Shown: piece by piece, positions 1-5,260 of the stretch
Numbering within the stretch: the first letter of the stretch is position 1
Layout of the letters: the number at the start of each line of letters is the position of its first letter
Translations under genes and position numbers: made by a program
Assembly (NCBI GenBank): GCA_031285975.1
Contig: JAITVE010000051.1
Location: 1 to 5,811 of the forward strand
DNA: 5,811 nucleotides
Origin: Candidatus Adiutrix sp.
Lineage (GTDB): Bacteria; Desulfobacterota; Desulfarculia; Adiutricales; Adiutricaceae
Direction of reading: 5' to 3'
The notes under the pieces: generated by a model
The model's input: the letters and a program-made list of their open reading frames with translations, nothing else
What the model was told of the DNA's origin: nothing
Database searches by the model: none

Positions 1-339
1 TATTACCGAAAACATCTGGGACAAAATTTCTGGGCCTTCCTGGCTGAGGACGACGGCCGCCCCGCCGGAGCCGCCTTCCTGAGCGTTTACGAGCGCCCGG
101 CCAACCCCGGCATCCCCAACGGCCTGTGGGGCGAAGTGAGCAACGTTTTTATCTACCCGGAATACCGCAAACGCGGCCTGGCCACGGCCCTGATGCAACG
201 GCTCATCACCCTGGCCCGCGAGCGCGGCGTCTCCCGCCTCGACCTCAGCGCCACCGAAGCGGGCCGCCCGGTCTACGAAAAGCTGGGCTTCAGCACAGAC
301 GCCGCGCATACCCGGATGCAGTTGCGGCTTGAGTTATAA
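1..339 (+). CDS. GNAT-family N-acetyltransferase (5' end missing)
   Basis: Frame 1 is open from the first base to the TAA at 337-339 and gives 112 C-terminal residues; the start lies outside the window. The fragment has the GNAT core. A beta strand (E45-Y52, fragment numbering) leads into the acetyl-CoA pyrophosphate loop 'PEYRKRGLAT', which matches the R/Q-x-x-G-x-G/A signature with R56, G59 and A61. A long helix follows, then the late motif 'ATEAGRPVYEKLGF' with Y92, the position where many GNATs carry their general acid. The family transfers an acetyl group from acetyl-CoA to an amine on a small molecule, peptide or protein; the substrate cannot be told from this sequence. It is not obviously linked to the genes downstream, because a separate promoter follows the stop. 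The family call is firm, the specific function unknown. Confidence 0.9.
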   Translation, partial: YYRKHLGQNFWAFLAEDDGRPAGAAFLSVYERPANPGIPNGLWGEVSNVFIYPEYRKRGLATALMQRLITLARERGVSRLDLSATEAGRPVYEKLGFSTDAAHTRMQLRLEL

Positions 340-348
340 AAAAACGCC

Positions 349-376
349 TTGACAACCAACAAAAAAGTAGTAACAT
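349..376 (+). promoter_or_regulatory. sigma-70-type promoter of the brnT-brnA-hydrolase cluster
   Basis: A perfect -35 hexamer TTGACA (349-354) is followed after 16 nt by TAACAT (371-376), a 4/6 match to the -10 consensus. The stretch is markedly more AT-rich than the flanking genes and starts 10 nt after the acetyltransferase stop. The inverted repeat ACAT-AA-ATGT (373-382) overlaps the -10, and GTAG occurs on both sides (367-370 and 381-384). BrnA antitoxins of this family are known to repress their own promoter, so these could be operator half-sites; that link is inferred. Confidence 0.6.
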
Positions 377-426
377 AAATGTAGGCAACTGAGGCTTGCT
401 TGCCAATGAGCAACTATTGGAGCGCT

Positions 427-729
427 ATGGAAACAATTTTCGAATGGGATACAATAAAGGCGAAAAGTAATTTCAAGAAACACCGTGTCAGCTTTGAAAC
501 CGCCGTTCGCGCTTTTGCTGACCCGTGGGCTCTGATCGAGCTAGATCGCGTTGAAGACGGCGAAGAACGTTGGCAAACTTTGGGTCTTGTGGATGGCCGC
601 CTGTTGCTGCTGGTGGCTCATACGATCAATGATGACGAGGATGACACCGAACTCATCCGCATCATATCGGCACGCCACGCCTCACCGAAAGAGAAGAAGC
701 ATTATGAAGAAGAAAATGGCTCGTTATAA
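427..729 (+). CDS. brnT: BrnT-family toxin (RelE-fold ribonuclease)
   Basis: This encodes a 100-residue protein of the BrnT family (DUF497), the toxin of a type II toxin-antitoxin pair. Characterised BrnT has a RelE-like fold, cuts RNA and stops translation. The N-terminal signature 'FEWD..KA..N..KH.VSFE.A' covers residues 5-26, and the conserved 'ELIRIISAR' strand covers 75-83, followed by a charged C-terminal helix (K88-E96). The length is normal for the family. I chose ATG 427 because relatives usually begin a few residues before FEWD and GGAG lies 4 nt upstream (419-422). ATG 406, with GAGG at 391-394, is a possible start that adds seven residues. The gene overlaps brnA by 26 nt and is the first gene after the promoter at 349-376. 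It is more AT-rich than its neighbours, in line with acquisition by transfer. No disabling change is visible. Confidence 0.9.
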   Translation: METIFEWDTIKAKSNFKKHRVSFETAVRAFADPWALIELDRVEDGEERWQTLGLVDGRLLLLVAHTINDDEDDTELIRIISARHASPKEKKHYEEENGSL

Positions 730-1009
730 AGTAGACTTGGGGAACCTGCCGCCTTTGACCGAAGCGCAGAAGGCCGAGCTCAAGGCCTTGGCCGAAATGC
801 CGGAGAGCGAAATCGATTACAGCGACATCCCGCCGCTGGATGATAACTTTTTAAAAAACGCGGTGCGCAATCCGTTTTACCGGCCCACCAAAACCTCCAC
901 CACGGTGCGCCTGGATTCGGATGTGCTGGCCTGGCTCAAAAGTCAGGGCAAGGGCTACCAAACCCGCATCAACGCCATTTTGCGTGAGGCCATGCTACGG
1001 TCGCTCTAG
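704..1009 (+). CDS. brnA: BrnA-family antitoxin (ribbon-helix-helix DNA-binding protein)
   Basis: This 101-residue protein matches the BrnA antitoxin family (COG3514-like). The N-terminal half is acidic and carries the typical 'DYSDIPPLDD' segment (residues 38-47). The C-terminal half holds the DNA-binding ribbon-helix-helix part: strand 'TTVRLDSDVL' (66-75), 'W..SQGKGYQTRIN' (77-90) and final helix 'AILREAML' (91-98). In the family, a BrnA dimer binds and blocks BrnT, and the complex represses the operon promoter. I chose ATG 704, preceded by a purine-rich AGAAGAAG stretch; ATG 716 (four residues shorter) is possible. The start lies inside brnT in another frame, so translation is probably coupled, with toxin first and antitoxin second as usual for this family. 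Open sequence upstream of 704 in this frame (from 551) is an artefact of overlap with brnT. Confidence 0.9.
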   Translation: MKKKMARYKVDLGNLPPLTEAQKAELKALAEMPESEIDYSDIPPLDDNFLKNAVRNPFYRPTKTSTTVRLDSDVLAWLKSQGKGYQTRINAILREAMLRSL

Positions 1010-1020
1010 AAGAGAAGCGT

Positions 1021-1025
1021 GGGAG
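1021..1025 (+). promoter_or_regulatory. Shine-Dalgarno site fixing the GTG start of the hydrolase
   Basis: GGGAG lies 7 nt upstream of GTG 1033, which is ideal spacing and favours this start. An in-frame ATG at 1066 also has AGGA 7 nt upstream (1055-1058). It would remove 11 residues, leaving the protein to begin right at the first beta strand. Confidence 0.6.
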
Positions 1026-1032
1026 TAATACC

Positions 1033-1689
1033 GTGAAAGACGTTGCATCGCAACAGGATACCGTGATGCTGCTGCACGCGGCGGTGGTGTCGCGGCACGA
1101 ATTATTTCTGCTAGGGCGGCGGCTCAAGGGAATGGGGTTCGCGGTGCACTGCCCCGGCTATCCCAACCGGCGGCTGAATATGTGGGACTGCGCCGAATAT
1201 CTGCGGCCGGTTTTCCGGGACATTTGCGACGCGGCCAGCGGGCGCGTCCACCTGGCCGGGCACTCCATGGGCGGGCTGGTGGCGCGGCGGCTCCTGGCCC
1301 TGCACCAGCCCCTCAACTTCGGCCGCCTGGTGACCTTTGGGACGCCGCATGGAGGCAGCCCCCTAGCCGACGCGCTGCACCAATACGCCTGGTACCAAAA
1401 ACTTTTCGGCCCGGCGGGGCAGGATTTGGTCACGGGCCGCCCCCTGGACTGGATCGCTCCCTGGCCGCCGCCCTATGAGATTGGCCTCATCGCCGGAAGC
1501 GTGCCCGTCGGCCCCGGCAGCTTCCACCTGCCCCGCCCCAGCGACGGCACCGTCCCCCAGGCCTCGGCCCAGCCGCCCGGCGGCACGGACTACGCCCTGG
1601 TGCCCGCCACCCACACCACCATCCCCTTCCTCAAACAAACCGCCCGCCTCACCGCCAATTTCTTCCGCACCGGGCATTTTGCGGGATAG
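1033..1689 (+). CDS. small alpha/beta hydrolase, lipase/esterase-like
   Basis: This 218-residue protein has an alpha/beta-hydrolase fold and resembles short bacterial triacylglycerol lipase-like or PGAP1/DUF676-like proteins. The first strand 'VMLLHA' is at residues 11-16, and a 'GFAVHCPGYPNRR' strand-turn follows at 35-47. The nucleophile elbow 'GHSMGG' (76-81) places the catalytic serine at S78, and 'TFGTPHGGSPLAD' (101-113) is typical of lipases. The likely acid is D171 in 'PSDGTV', and the likely histidine is H194 in 'ATHTTIPF'. No signal peptide or membrane segment is visible, so it is probably cytoplasmic. The usual oxyanion-hole dipeptide HG after the first strand is HA here (H15-A16). 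The gene starts 23 nt after brnA with no promoter seen between them, so it is likely cotranscribed with the toxin-antitoxin pair. The substrate is unknown; ester hydrolysis is inferred from the triad. Confidence 0.85.
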   Translation: MKDVASQQDTVMLLHAAVVSRHELFLLGRRLKGMGFAVHCPGYPNRRLNMWDCAEYLRPVFRDICDAASGRVHLAGHSMGGLVARRLLALHQPLNFGRLVTFGTPHGGSPLADALHQYAWYQKLFGPAGQDLVTGRPLDWIAPWPPPYEIGLIAGSVPVGPGSFHLPRPSDGTVPQASAQPPGGTDYALVPATHTTIPFLKQTARLTANFFRTGHFAG

Positions 1690-1700
1690 CTCCGCAAAAT
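1676..1700 (+). terminator. stem-loop over the hydrolase stop codon, possible terminator
   Basis: A perfect 9-bp inverted repeat pairs ATTTTGCGG (1676-1684) with CCGCAAAAT (1692-1700) around a 7-nt loop that contains the TAG stop (1687-1689). Its position at the end of the three-gene cluster suits termination or 3'-end protection. There is no run of T after the stem on either strand, so intrinsic termination would be weak. Confidence 0.45.
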
Positions 1701-1881
1701 ATTACGACTCAACAGGTTCCCTCCCATCGGCCAACGCCCACACCGCCACGGCAGCGCCGCTTGTCTGAGATCTTTACACGCAAGGCTTGTAATCTCAATT
1801 TATTCAAACCTTATCAGGTTCGAATGAGTTCAGGCGAGTTGCGGCGTCGCTGCACGGTCGCCGCTGTTTTGCTAGCCGACA

Positions 1882-1913
1882 CGCAGGTCCAGGGGCGCGC
1901 AGCCCCTGGTGCG
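1882..1913. repeat. internal stem-loop A of the inverted-repeat element
   Basis: CCAGGGGC (1889-1896) pairs perfectly with GCCCCTGG (1902-1909) around a 5-nt loop. A lower stem CGCA/TGCG (1882-1885, 1910-1913) follows after a 3-nt bulge (1886-1888). Confidence 0.6.
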
Positions 1914-1921
1914 CGGAGAGT

Positions 1922-1953
1922 CCAGAGAAGGGCTCGCGTTAGCCCCTCTCTGG
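1922..1953. repeat. internal stem-loop B of the inverted-repeat element
   Basis: CCAGAGA (1922-1928) pairs with TCTCTGG (1947-1953). After one A/C mismatch, GGGCT (1930-1934) pairs with AGCCC (1941-1945) around a 6-nt loop. It shares the GTCCAG start and CTGG end with stem-loop A just upstream, which suggests a tandem, diverged motif. Confidence 0.6.
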
Positions 1954-2011
1954 CGGGGCTTAAATTCGAACCCGATAGGGTTTGAATAAACTGAGATTGT
2001 GCGACAGCGCA

Positions 2012-2057
2012 AAGATTGGGCAGAGCCCCATACTGATTCCAGAATCTTCGCACGAAG
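2012..2057. repeat. cluster of short nested palindromes
   Basis: AAGATT (2012-2017) and AATCTT (2043-2048) are complementary and enclose GGGC/GCCC (2018-2021, 2025-2028). GATTC-CA-GAATC (2035-2046) and CTTCG-CA-CGAAG (2046-2057) overlap the right arm. The cluster sits 13 bp after the large inverted-repeat element and may be the remains of another repeat. No coding signal is present. Confidence 0.4.
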
Positions 2058-2080
2058 CCACACCAAGAGAAAGGCATGGG

Positions 2081-2098
2081 CCCCGGCCTTCGCCGGGG
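2081..2098. repeat. GC-rich intergenic hairpin of the PAFAGVT/TPAKAG type
   Basis: CCCCGGC (2081-2087) and GCCGGGG (2092-2098) form a perfect 7-bp stem with a CTTC loop, followed by TGACG. Read in frame with its surroundings it gives 'APAFAGVT' on + and 'VTPAKAG' on -. That is the familiar false-peptide signature of a short repeat scattered between genes in many proteobacteria. On the + strand no T-run follows, so it is not a standard terminator. Confidence 0.6.
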
Positions 2099-2194
2099 TG
2101 ACGGAAGGGTGTTTCGCTGGTATGCCGGAGAGAGAGCCTCGCCGCAGTAACGAGAGGCGTGTCAATATTCTTCCTCCACTGGACGCTAATTTTA

Positions 2195-2203
2195 TGGTAG
2201 AAT
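2195..2203 (+). promoter_or_regulatory. extended -10 promoter for the hisD-glnS operon
   Basis: TG-G-TAGAAT (TG at 2195-2196, hexamer 2198-2203) matches the extended -10 pattern, with 5/6 to TATAAT. The -35 region 17 nt upstream (2175-2180) is a poor match, which extended -10 promoters tolerate. It lies in a short AT-rich patch and would give a leader of about 70 nt before hisD. Confidence 0.5.
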
Positions 2204-2237
2204 AGGCAAATTTAGCGTTTTTGGCGAGGGATACTCT

Positions 2238-2278
2238 CCGGGCATTCACGCCCCGGCCCGCGCCGGTGAGGACTCAGG
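2238..2278 (+). promoter_or_regulatory. structured 5' leader and ribosome binding site of hisD
   Basis: Two overlapping hairpins compete. CCGGGC (2238-2243) can pair with GCCC-GG (2250-2256, one bulged C), or CCGGC (2253-2257) can pair with GCCGG (2262-2266). The Shine-Dalgarno GAGGA (2268-2272) lies 6 nt before the ATG, inside the palindrome TGAG-GA-CTCA (2267-2276). There is no run of histidine codons, so a classical his attenuator is not supported. Any control by the competing stems is speculative. Confidence 0.35.
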
Positions 2279-3562
2279 ATGATTGAAGTTGAAACACTAT
2301 CCGCATTATCGCCAGAGCGGCGGGCGCACATCTTAGCCCGTTCGCAGGACGACTTCAGCGGGGTTATGGCAACCACCGCCGCAATATTGGAACGCCTGAA
2401 AGCTGCCCCCGAAGCCGAATTTGCCCATGAATACGGCCCACTGAAACCCGGCTTCACCACCGCCGATATCCCCGTGCCAGCGGAGGAAATCGAGGCCGCG
2501 TTTAAAATGGTGCCCGCTGAAGTGACCGAGGCCCTGAAAATCGCGGCGGAGAATATACACAAATTCCACCGCGCCCAACTCGGCCACGCCCTGTGGATGG
2601 AGGAATTCAGCCCCGGTCTCCTGGCCGGGCGGCTCACCCGGCCCCTCGACCGCGTGGGCGTGTACATCCCCGGCGGGCGGGCGGCGTACCCGTCCAGCGC
2701 GCTGATGAACATTATTCCGGCCAAGGCCGCCGGGGTGGGGCACATCGTGGCCTGCTCCCCGCCTGGGCCGGATTTCAAGGTGCACCCTGAAATCCTGGTG
2801 GCCGCCTCCCTGGCCGGGGCCGATTCCATCCACAAGCTGGGCGGGGCCTGGGCTGTGGGGGCTATGGCTTACGGCCTGGGCGGCGTGCCGAGAGTGGACA
2901 AAATCGTCGGGCCGGGCAGCGCCTGGGTGACGGCGGCGAAAATGAGCGTCTTCGGCCAGGTGGATATTGACCTCCCCGCCGGGCCCAGCGAAGGTTTCAT
3001 CATTGCCGAGGGGGAAGCCAACGCCGAGTGGCTGGCCTGGGATTTGCTGTCGCAGTTGGAACACGACCCCATGGCCGCCGCTGTTTTGGTGACCACCAAC
3101 GCTCGCTTGGCCGCCGAGGTGGCCGCCGTGGTGGCCCGCGAATTGCCGGGCCTGGATCGCCGGGAAATCGTGGAACAATCCCTGCGCAACGGCGCGGCCA
3201 TTCTGGTGGCTGACAGCCTGGAGCAGGCCTTCGATTTCGCCAATGAATACGCGCCAGAGCATTTGCAACTGATTGTGCCCGACCCCTTGAGCCAGTTGAG
3301 CCGCGTGCGCCACGCGGGCTCGGTCTTCCTGGGGCCCCACGCGCCCATAGCGGTGGGGGACTATGCCAGCGGCACCAACCACGTGCTGCCCACGGGCACG
3401 GCGGCGCGCATGTTTTCCGGCCTGTCCACGGATTCATTCATGAAAAAAATTACGTTTCAGCACTTGAGCCCCGAGGCCCTGCGGGCCCTGGCTCCCACGG
3501 TGACTACCCTGGCCAGGGCCGAAGGCCTGACCGCCCACGCCCGATCCGTAACGGTTCGGTGA
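2279..3562 (+). CDS. hisD: histidinol dehydrogenase
   Basis: This 427-residue protein is a full-length HisD (E. coli 434). It catalyses the last two steps of histidine biosynthesis, oxidising L-histidinol through histidinal to L-histidine with two NAD+ and a zinc ion, as a cytoplasmic homodimer. The zinc ligands known from E. coli are all present: Q259 and H262 in 'SQLEHDP', D361 in 'GDYASGTNH' and H420 in 'GLTAHARSV'. The catalytic pair E327-H328 is in 'EYAPEHLQL'. The NAD-binding core includes 'RVGVYIPGGRAAYPSS' (125-140). 'GPGSAWVTAAK' (211-221) differs slightly from the more usual GPGN.YV..AK. GAGGA 6 nt before the ATG supports the start. No other histidine gene is next to it; it leads an apparent operon with glnS 24 nt downstream. 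A paralogue acting on another alcohol, such as sulfopropanediol dehydrogenase, is a minor alternative. Confidence 0.93.
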   Translation: MIEVETLSALSPERRAHILARSQDDFSGVMATTAAILERLKAAPEAEFAHEYGPLKPGFTTADIPVPAEEIEAAFKMVPAEVTEALKIAAENIHKFHRAQLGHALWMEEFSPGLLAGRLTRPLDRVGVYIPGGRAAYPSSALMNIIPAKAAGVGHIVACSPPGPDFKVHPEILVAASLAGADSIHKLGGAWAVGAMAYGLGGVPRVDKIVGPGSAWVTAAKMSVFGQVDIDLPAGPSEGFIIAEGEANAEWLAWDLLSQLEHDPMAAAVLVTTNARLAAEVAAVVARELPGLDRREIVEQSLRNGAAILVADSLEQAFDFANEYAPEHLQLIVPDPLSQLSRVRHAGSVFLGPHAPIAVGDYASGTNHVLPTGTAARMFSGLSTDSFMKKITFQHLSPEALRALAPTVTTLARAEGLTAHARSVTVR

Positions 3563-3586
3563 CTTGACATATACGAAGGAACGACG

Positions 3587-5260
3587 ATGAGCGCTGATAT
3601 TTTCGATGATACCGACAAAGCCGAAGGCGGCAATTTTATCCGCAACTTCATTGACGAAGACCTGGCCGCAGGGCGCTACACCGGGGTAACCACCCGCTTC
3701 CCCCCGGAACCCAACGGCTACCTGCATATCGGCCACGCCAAAAGCATCTGCCTGAATTTCGGCCTGGCCCAGGACTATAACGGCCGCTGCAACCTGCGCT
3801 TCGACGACACCAACCCGGTGAAGGAAGACGTGGAATACGTGGATTCCATCCGCGAAGACGTGCGCTGGCTGGGCTTTCAGTGGCAGGAGCCGATTCATTA
3901 CGCCTCCGACTACTTTGAAAAGCTGTACGAGTGCGCGGAAGTTCTTATCCAGAAAGGGCTGGCCTATGTGGATGATTTGACCGCCGAGGAAGTGCGCGAA
4001 TATCGCGGCACCCTCACCGAGCCGGGCAAAAACAGCCCCTGGCGCGACCGGGGCGTTGAGGAAAATTTAGACCTTTTCCGCAGGATGCGGGCCGGGGAGT
4101 TCGCCGACGGGGCCAAATCCCTGCGGGCCAAAATCGACATGGCCTCGCCCAACATCAACATGCGCGACCCGGCCCTCTACCGCATCCGCAAAGCCTCGCA
4201 CCACCGCACCGGCGACCAGTGGGTCATTTACCCCATGTATGACTACACGCACTGCGTGTCCGACGCCATCGAGGGCATGTCCCATTCCATCTGCACCCTG
4301 GAATTTGAAGACCACCGACCGCTCTACGACTGGGTATTGGAGGCCCTGGACTGGCCCGCCCCCCGGCCCCGGCAGATTGAGTTCGCCCGGCTGAACCTGG
4401 AATACACGGTGATGAGCAAGCGCAAACTGCTGCAACTGGTGAAGGAGAACTTCGTGGACGGCTGGGACGACCCGCGCCTCCCCACCGTGGCCGCCCTGCG
4501 CCGCCGGGGTTTTACCCCGGAATCGTTGCGGCTGTTCGCCTCGCGCATCGGCGTGGCCAAGCGCGACAGCTGGATTGAGTATTACTGGCTGGAAAAATCC
4601 GTGAGGGACGATTTGAACCCCCAGACCCCCCGCGTTATGGCCGTGCTGAAACCGTTGAAAGTGGTCATTGAAAATTTCCCGGAAGGCGAGACCCGCGAAT
4701 TTTCCGGCCCCCTGTTCCCGGACGAGCCCGACAAAATGCCCTTCCGCAAATTAGTCATGGAACGGGAAATTTTTATCGACGAAGACGATTTCATGCTCGA
4801 CCCGCCCAAGAAATTTTACCGCCTGGGGCCTGGCCGGGAAGTTCTCTTGCGCTGGGGTTTCTATATCCATTGCCACGAGGTGGTCAAGGACGCGGAGGGC
4901 CGGGCGACAGAACTGCGCTGCACCTACAGCGAGGAGCCGCGCGGCTTTGGGGCCGGTTCCGGCGGGCAGCCCGCGGTTATCCACTGGGTGCCGGGGAAGG
5001 CCTCCATCCCGGCTCATGTGCGGCTCTATGACCGGCTCTTCAAAGTGCCGCGGCCCAAAGGCGATCTGGGTAAGGAACTGAACCCGGAATCCCTGGTGGA
5101 CTGCCCCGGGGCCCGGCTGGAACCCTATCTGGCGGAAGCCCAGGCCGGGCAGCGCTTCCAGTTCGAGCGGCTGGGCTATTTCATTGCCGACGAGCCGCTG
5201 CACAGCCGGGAGACCCCCACCTTCAACCGCATCGTCACCTTACGGGATAAACGCTCGTGA
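3587..5260 (+). CDS. glnS: glutaminyl-tRNA synthetase
   Basis: This 557-residue protein is a complete GlnRS (E. coli 554). The cytoplasmic class I enzyme joins glutamine to tRNA-Gln using ATP. The HIGH signature is 'PEPNGYLHIGH' (40-50) and the KMSKS-type loop is 'VMSKR' (275-279), both in the E. coli form. The catalytic and acceptor-binding segments 'LRFDDTNPVKED' (70-81), 'YRGTLTEPGKNSPWRDR' (139-155), 'RAKIDMASP' (180-188) and 'YPMYDYTHCVSDAIEG' (215-230) follow in order. The C-terminal half from about residue 345 is the anticodon-binding beta-barrel region, with 'VIHWVPG' (464-470), 'RLYDRLF' (479-485) and 'NPESLV' (499-504). These features separate it from GluRS. GAAGGA (3575-3580) lies 6 nt before the ATG. 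Having GlnRS implies direct charging of tRNA-Gln. The stop overlaps the GTG start of the next gene. Confidence 0.97.
   Translation: MSADIFDDTDKAEGGNFIRNFIDEDLAAGRYTGVTTRFPPEPNGYLHIGHAKSICLNFGLAQDYNGRCNLRFDDTNPVKEDVEYVDSIREDVRWLGFQWQEPIHYASDYFEKLYECAEVLIQKGLAYVDDLTAEEVREYRGTLTEPGKNSPWRDRGVEENLDLFRRMRAGEFADGAKSLRAKIDMASPNINMRDPALYRIRKASHHRTGDQWVIYPMYDYTHCVSDAIEGMSHSICTLEFEDHRPLYDWVLEALDWPAPRPRQIEFARLNLEYTVMSKRKLLQLVKENFVDGWDDPRLPTVAALRRRGFTPESLRLFASRIGVAKRDSWIEYYWLEKSVRDDLNPQTPRVMAVLKPLKVVIENFPEGETREFSGPLFPDEPDKMPFRKLVMEREIFIDEDDFMLDPPKKFYRLGPGREVLLRWGFYIHCHEVVKDAEGRATELRCTYSEEPRGFGAGSGGQPAVIHWVPGKASIPAHVRLYDRLFKVPRPKGDLGKELNPESLVDCPGARLEPYLAEAQAGQRFQFERLGYFIADEPLHSRETPTFNRIVTLRDKRS

Larger units (their letters stand above)
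1791..1998. repeat. MITE-like element with 34-bp terminal inverted repeats
   Basis: The outer arms 1791-1824 and 1965-1998 are reverse complements at 31 of 34 positions; the next inward pair (1825/1964) also matches. The three differences (1798/1991, 1811/1978, 1816/1973) are all transitions. Each arm is also a hairpin by itself: TTCGAACCC (1965-1973) and GGGTTTGAA (1978-1986) enclose a 4-nt loop, and the left arm has the same design at 1803-1824 with one mismatch. The 140-bp interior codes for nothing but holds more stem-loops, including a GCGGCG/CGCCGC pair at 1841-1846 and 1859-1864. Length, terminal repeats and lack of coding suit a non-autonomous transposable element. A structured RNA is the alternative. 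Only a 2-bp flanking direct repeat (GT) is visible, so target-site duplication is not established. Confidence 0.65.
1690..2278. other. repeat-rich intergenic region without credible genes
   Basis: No reading frame in this 589-bp gap resembles a real protein. The frames that stay open run through inverted repeats and have no family features. From left to right it holds about 90 bp with nothing recognisable beyond the stem-loop at its edge, the 208-bp inverted-repeat element (1791-1998), short palindromes (2012-2057), a GC-rich intergenic-repeat hairpin (2081-2098), about 95 bp of plain sequence, then the promoter and leader of hisD. TGAGAT at 1766-1771 is complementary to ATCTCA at the tip of the element (1792-1797), perhaps by chance. 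Confidence 0.8.

Noticed and set aside
126..332. Alternative + frame inside the acetyltransferase
   Set aside because: It is rich in R, P and H as shifted GC-rich frames are, while frame 1 carries the GNAT motifs.
551..703. Upstream extension of the brnA frame
   Set aside because: It overlaps brnT in another frame, translates to low-quality sequence, and the conserved antitoxin begins at 704.
1817..1824. GGTTCGAA resembling a tRNA T-arm in both arms of the element
   Set aside because: The flanking bases do not form a 5-bp T-stem, and there is no acceptor stem, D-arm or anticodon arm. No tRNA gene can be drawn.
1872..2249. Open frames on both strands across the repeat region (also 1999-2205 on +)
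   Set aside because: They translate inverted repeats, including the 'TPAKAG' / 'PAFAGVT' false peptides, and have no protein features.
2333..3382. Long open frame (349 codons) on the minus strand inside hisD
   Set aside because: It lies wholly antisense to a well-supported hisD. Its composition (G, H, Q, A-rich) is that of a GC-rich shadow frame and it shows no family motif.
3564..3569. TTGACA between hisD and glnS as a -35 box
   Set aside because: A -10 at proper spacing would fall at or after the glnS start codon, so it cannot drive a normal glnS transcript; operon reading is simpler.
3434..3898. Minus-strand frame across the hisD/glnS junction
   Set aside because: It is antisense to two confident genes and has no recognisable domain.
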